Source of the DNA: DASSZN01 sp035702805
Lineage (GTDB): Bacteria; Chloroflexota; Chloroflexia; Thermomicrobiales; Thermomicrobiaceae
Length of the DNA stretch: 5,659 nt
Reading direction: 5' to 3'
NCBI GenBank assembly: GCA_035702805.1
Contig: DASSZN010000282.1
Location: 1-5,659 of the forward strand
Each line of letters starts with the position of its first letter. The first letter of the stretch is position 1. The notes beneath the pieces are model-generated. The model saw only the letters and a program-made list of their open reading frames with translations. It was not told the origin of the DNA and did not search any database. Both the position numbers and the translations under genes were made by a program. Below, piece after piece: positions 4,757-5,659 of the stretch.

Positions 4757-5200
4757 ATGCAGCAGCCGGACTCATCGGTGAGCCGTGGCGTCGAGCGCCT
4801 CGGCGGGTTCGCCACGATCCGCGCCGGGGCCGGCGCCGAGCAGTGGAGCGGGGCAAGCTACGCGCTCGGGCTGTCCGACCAGACCGTCGGCAGCCGGGTG
4901 CTGTCGATGAATGTCGCGCGGCTGCCGCCAGGCGGCCAGATCGAGCCCCATATCCACGACGGCTACGAGGTGGGCCTCTACGTGCTGCAGGGCCACCTGG
5001 AGCACCGCTTCGGCCCCGGACTGGCCGATCGCCTGGTCAACACGGCGGGGGACTTCATCTTCGTCGAGAGCGGCGTCCCGCACGCCGCGCGCAACCTGAG
5101 CGACACCGAGCCGGTCGTGGTCGTGGTGGCGCGCACCACGCCCGACGAGTGGGCCCGGGTGATCCCCTACGATCCCAACGCCACCAGCAGTGACCGCTAG
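4757..5200 (+). CDS. Single-domain cupin protein
   Basis: The 147-residue protein is a single beta-barrel cupin. Motif 1 is GGQIEPHIHDGYEVGLYVLQG (59-79) with metal ligands H65, H67 and E71; motif 2 is GDFIFVESGVPHAARN (98-113) with ligand H109 and the usual N113. The full three-His, one-Glu set implies a bound divalent metal, but small cupins range from isomerases and dioxygenases to non-catalytic sensors, and the substrate is not evident. The family's motif 2 Pro is Glu104 here. The tail VVVVARTTPDEWARVIPYDP resembles other stand-alone cupins in which two strands follow motif 2. No signal peptide is seen, so it is probably cytoplasmic. It has its own promoter and is followed by a short GC hairpin, so it looks monocistronic. 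Confidence 0.92.
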   Translation: MQQPDSSVSRGVERLGGFATIRAGAGAEQWSGASYALGLSDQTVGSRVLSMNVARLPPGGQIEPHIHDGYEVGLYVLQGHLEHRFGPGLADRLVNTAGDFIFVESGVPHAARNLSDTEPVVVVVARTTPDEWARVIPYDPNATSSDR

Positions 5201-5204
5201 GGTT

Positions 5205-5219
5205 CGGCGCCGGGCGCCG
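5205..5219 (+). terminator. GC-rich hairpin directly after the cupin stop
   Basis: CGGCGC (5205-5210) pairs with GCGCCG (5214-5219) around CGG, starting five bases after the TAG. The stem is very stable but no T tract follows (CAAGTAGACG), so it may stall or protect the 3' end more than release RNA polymerase. Confidence 0.4.
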
Positions 5220-5264
5220 CAAGTAGACGCGGCCAGGACCCTCGCGCTCGCGTCGCCGGGCAAG

Positions 5265-5270
5265 TAAACT
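5265..5270 (+). promoter_or_regulatory. Candidate -10 box of the last gene
   Basis: TAAACT at 5265-5270 matches four of six consensus bases and is the only A+T-rich patch in the gap. No recognisable -35 is present. Transcription near 5277 would give a ~58-base leader containing the hairpin at 5303-5320. Confidence 0.35.
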
Positions 5271-5302
5271 CCGCGCATTCAGCAACGCCATCTCCACTGA
5301 GT

Positions 5303-5324
5303 GCCCGCGCACCCGCGGGCGGAG
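5303..5324 (+). promoter_or_regulatory. Leader hairpin abutting the SD of the last gene
   Basis: GCCCGCG (5303-5309) pairs perfectly with CGCGGGC (5314-5320) around the loop CACC. The SD (GGAG, 5321-5324, in GGAGAGGGA) starts at the very next base, ten bases before ATG 5335. The stem could limit or position ribosome loading. Confidence 0.55.
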
Positions 5325-5334
5325 AGGGACGACC

Positions 5335-5659
5335 ATGGACCAGCCATTCACCGCGGCCGGCGAGGGCGGGTCGCTGACGGTCACCCCCACGACGGTGACG
5401 GTCCACTCCGGCGCCCGCGAGCGGGCCATCCCGCTGCAGCAGGTGGCGACCGTCACCCTGCAGCACCCCGGCCTGGGCACCGGCTACCTGCACCTCGTGC
5501 TCTACAACGATCCGCACCCCGAGCGCGTGCTGGCGGAGTGGGTTGCGGACGGCGAGGCGGTGGTCATCCGCGCGGCGGACTACCCGGCCTTCGCCACGGC
5601 GCGCGACCTCATCGAGCGCTACCGCGCCGCGCTGCCGCCCGAGCCGCCGTCGACGGAGG
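5335..5659 (+). CDS. Hypothetical protein, possible PH-like (DUF4429-like) domain; 3' truncated by window
   Basis: ATG 5335 opens a frame that runs off the window end after 108 codons. It follows a purine-rich SD (GGAGAGGGA, 5321-5329). The visible part begins with GEGGSLTVTPTTVTVHSG, continues as ERAIPLQQVATVTLQHP (29-45) and GTGYLHLVLYNDP (48-60), and has a helix YPAFATARDLIERYRAAL (83-100), then a Pro-rich linker. A run of short strands with a GYL.L strand and a closing amphipathic helix resembles the PH-like domain of DUF4429/SHOCT-type proteins, in which a second small domain often follows a linker. This is a weak fold-level match; the function of those proteins is unknown. No membrane segment or signal peptide is seen in this part. 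Confidence 0.75.
   Translation, partial: MDQPFTAAGEGGSLTVTPTTVTVHSGARERAIPLQQVATVTLQHPGLGTGYLHLVLYNDPHPERVLAEWVADGEAVVIRAADYPAFATARDLIERYRAALPPEPPSTE

Noticed and set aside
4119..4781. + strand frame of 220 codons crossing the acetyltransferase end, terminator and spacer
   Set aside because: It runs through the 26-base terminator palindrome and into the cupin gene, and its product resembles nothing known.
4461..4856. Minus-strand frame of 131 codons over the spacer and cupin start
   Set aside because: No SD or promoter evidence and Arg/Pro-rich product; the DNA likeness to a T-box core was kept as a weak finding instead.
1..5659. Insertion sequence, CRISPR array or integrated element
   Set aside because: No transposase or integrase frame, no regularly spaced repeats, and no terminal inverted repeats with target duplications were seen.

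Overview
This window is G+C-rich DNA (by eye about two-thirds G+C; not counted) from a bacterial chromosome. All genes are on the + strand, mostly single-gene units with 100-200 base gaps. Shine-Dalgarno (SD) sites are purine-rich, and the likely -10 boxes fit TANNNT. The gene set, namely a family I pyrophosphatase behind an FRG-domain gene, a short MgtC/SapB-like protein, a Cof-type HAD phosphatase, a possible GT-C-like membrane protein, a RimL-type acetyltransferase and a stand-alone cupin, would suit a high-GC Chloroflexota lineage such as Thermomicrobia (Sphaerobacter-like). That assignment is inference from overall character and no marker here proves it. An actinobacterium is the main alternative.

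Layout. Bases 1-1215 look like one operon: the 3' end of an FRG-domain gene, then ppa (soluble inorganic pyrophosphatase, start 11 bases after the upstream stop, with its SD overlapping that stop), then a short MgtC/SapB-family membrane protein 37 bases further on. Bases 1216-2235 hold a HAD phosphatase preceded by a structured leader. Bases 2236-3603 hold a promoter region with a three-times-repeated CCGGTAC motif and a 390-residue polytopic membrane protein that has no SD and may be leaderless. Bases 3604-4347 hold a GNAT acetyltransferase that ends at a very strong palindromic terminator. Bases 4348-4756 are a gene-free but structured spacer. Bases 4757-5200 hold a cupin. Bases 5201-5659 hold a short promoter/leader with a hairpin against the ribosome site and the first 108 codons of a protein with a possible PH-like (DUF4429-like) fold.

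The genes do not form an obvious pathway: they are housekeeping or general-metabolism functions in mostly independent transcription units. I found no mobile element, CRISPR array, tRNA, rRNA or recognisable defence cassette. The FRG family has members in phage-defence settings, but only its tail is visible here. The points most worth a second look are non-coding: the duplicated palindrome after the acetyltransferase, the leader hairpins of the HAD and last genes, the triple promoter repeat, and the structured spacer at 4348-4672. I do not see convincing evidence for a new multi-gene system.
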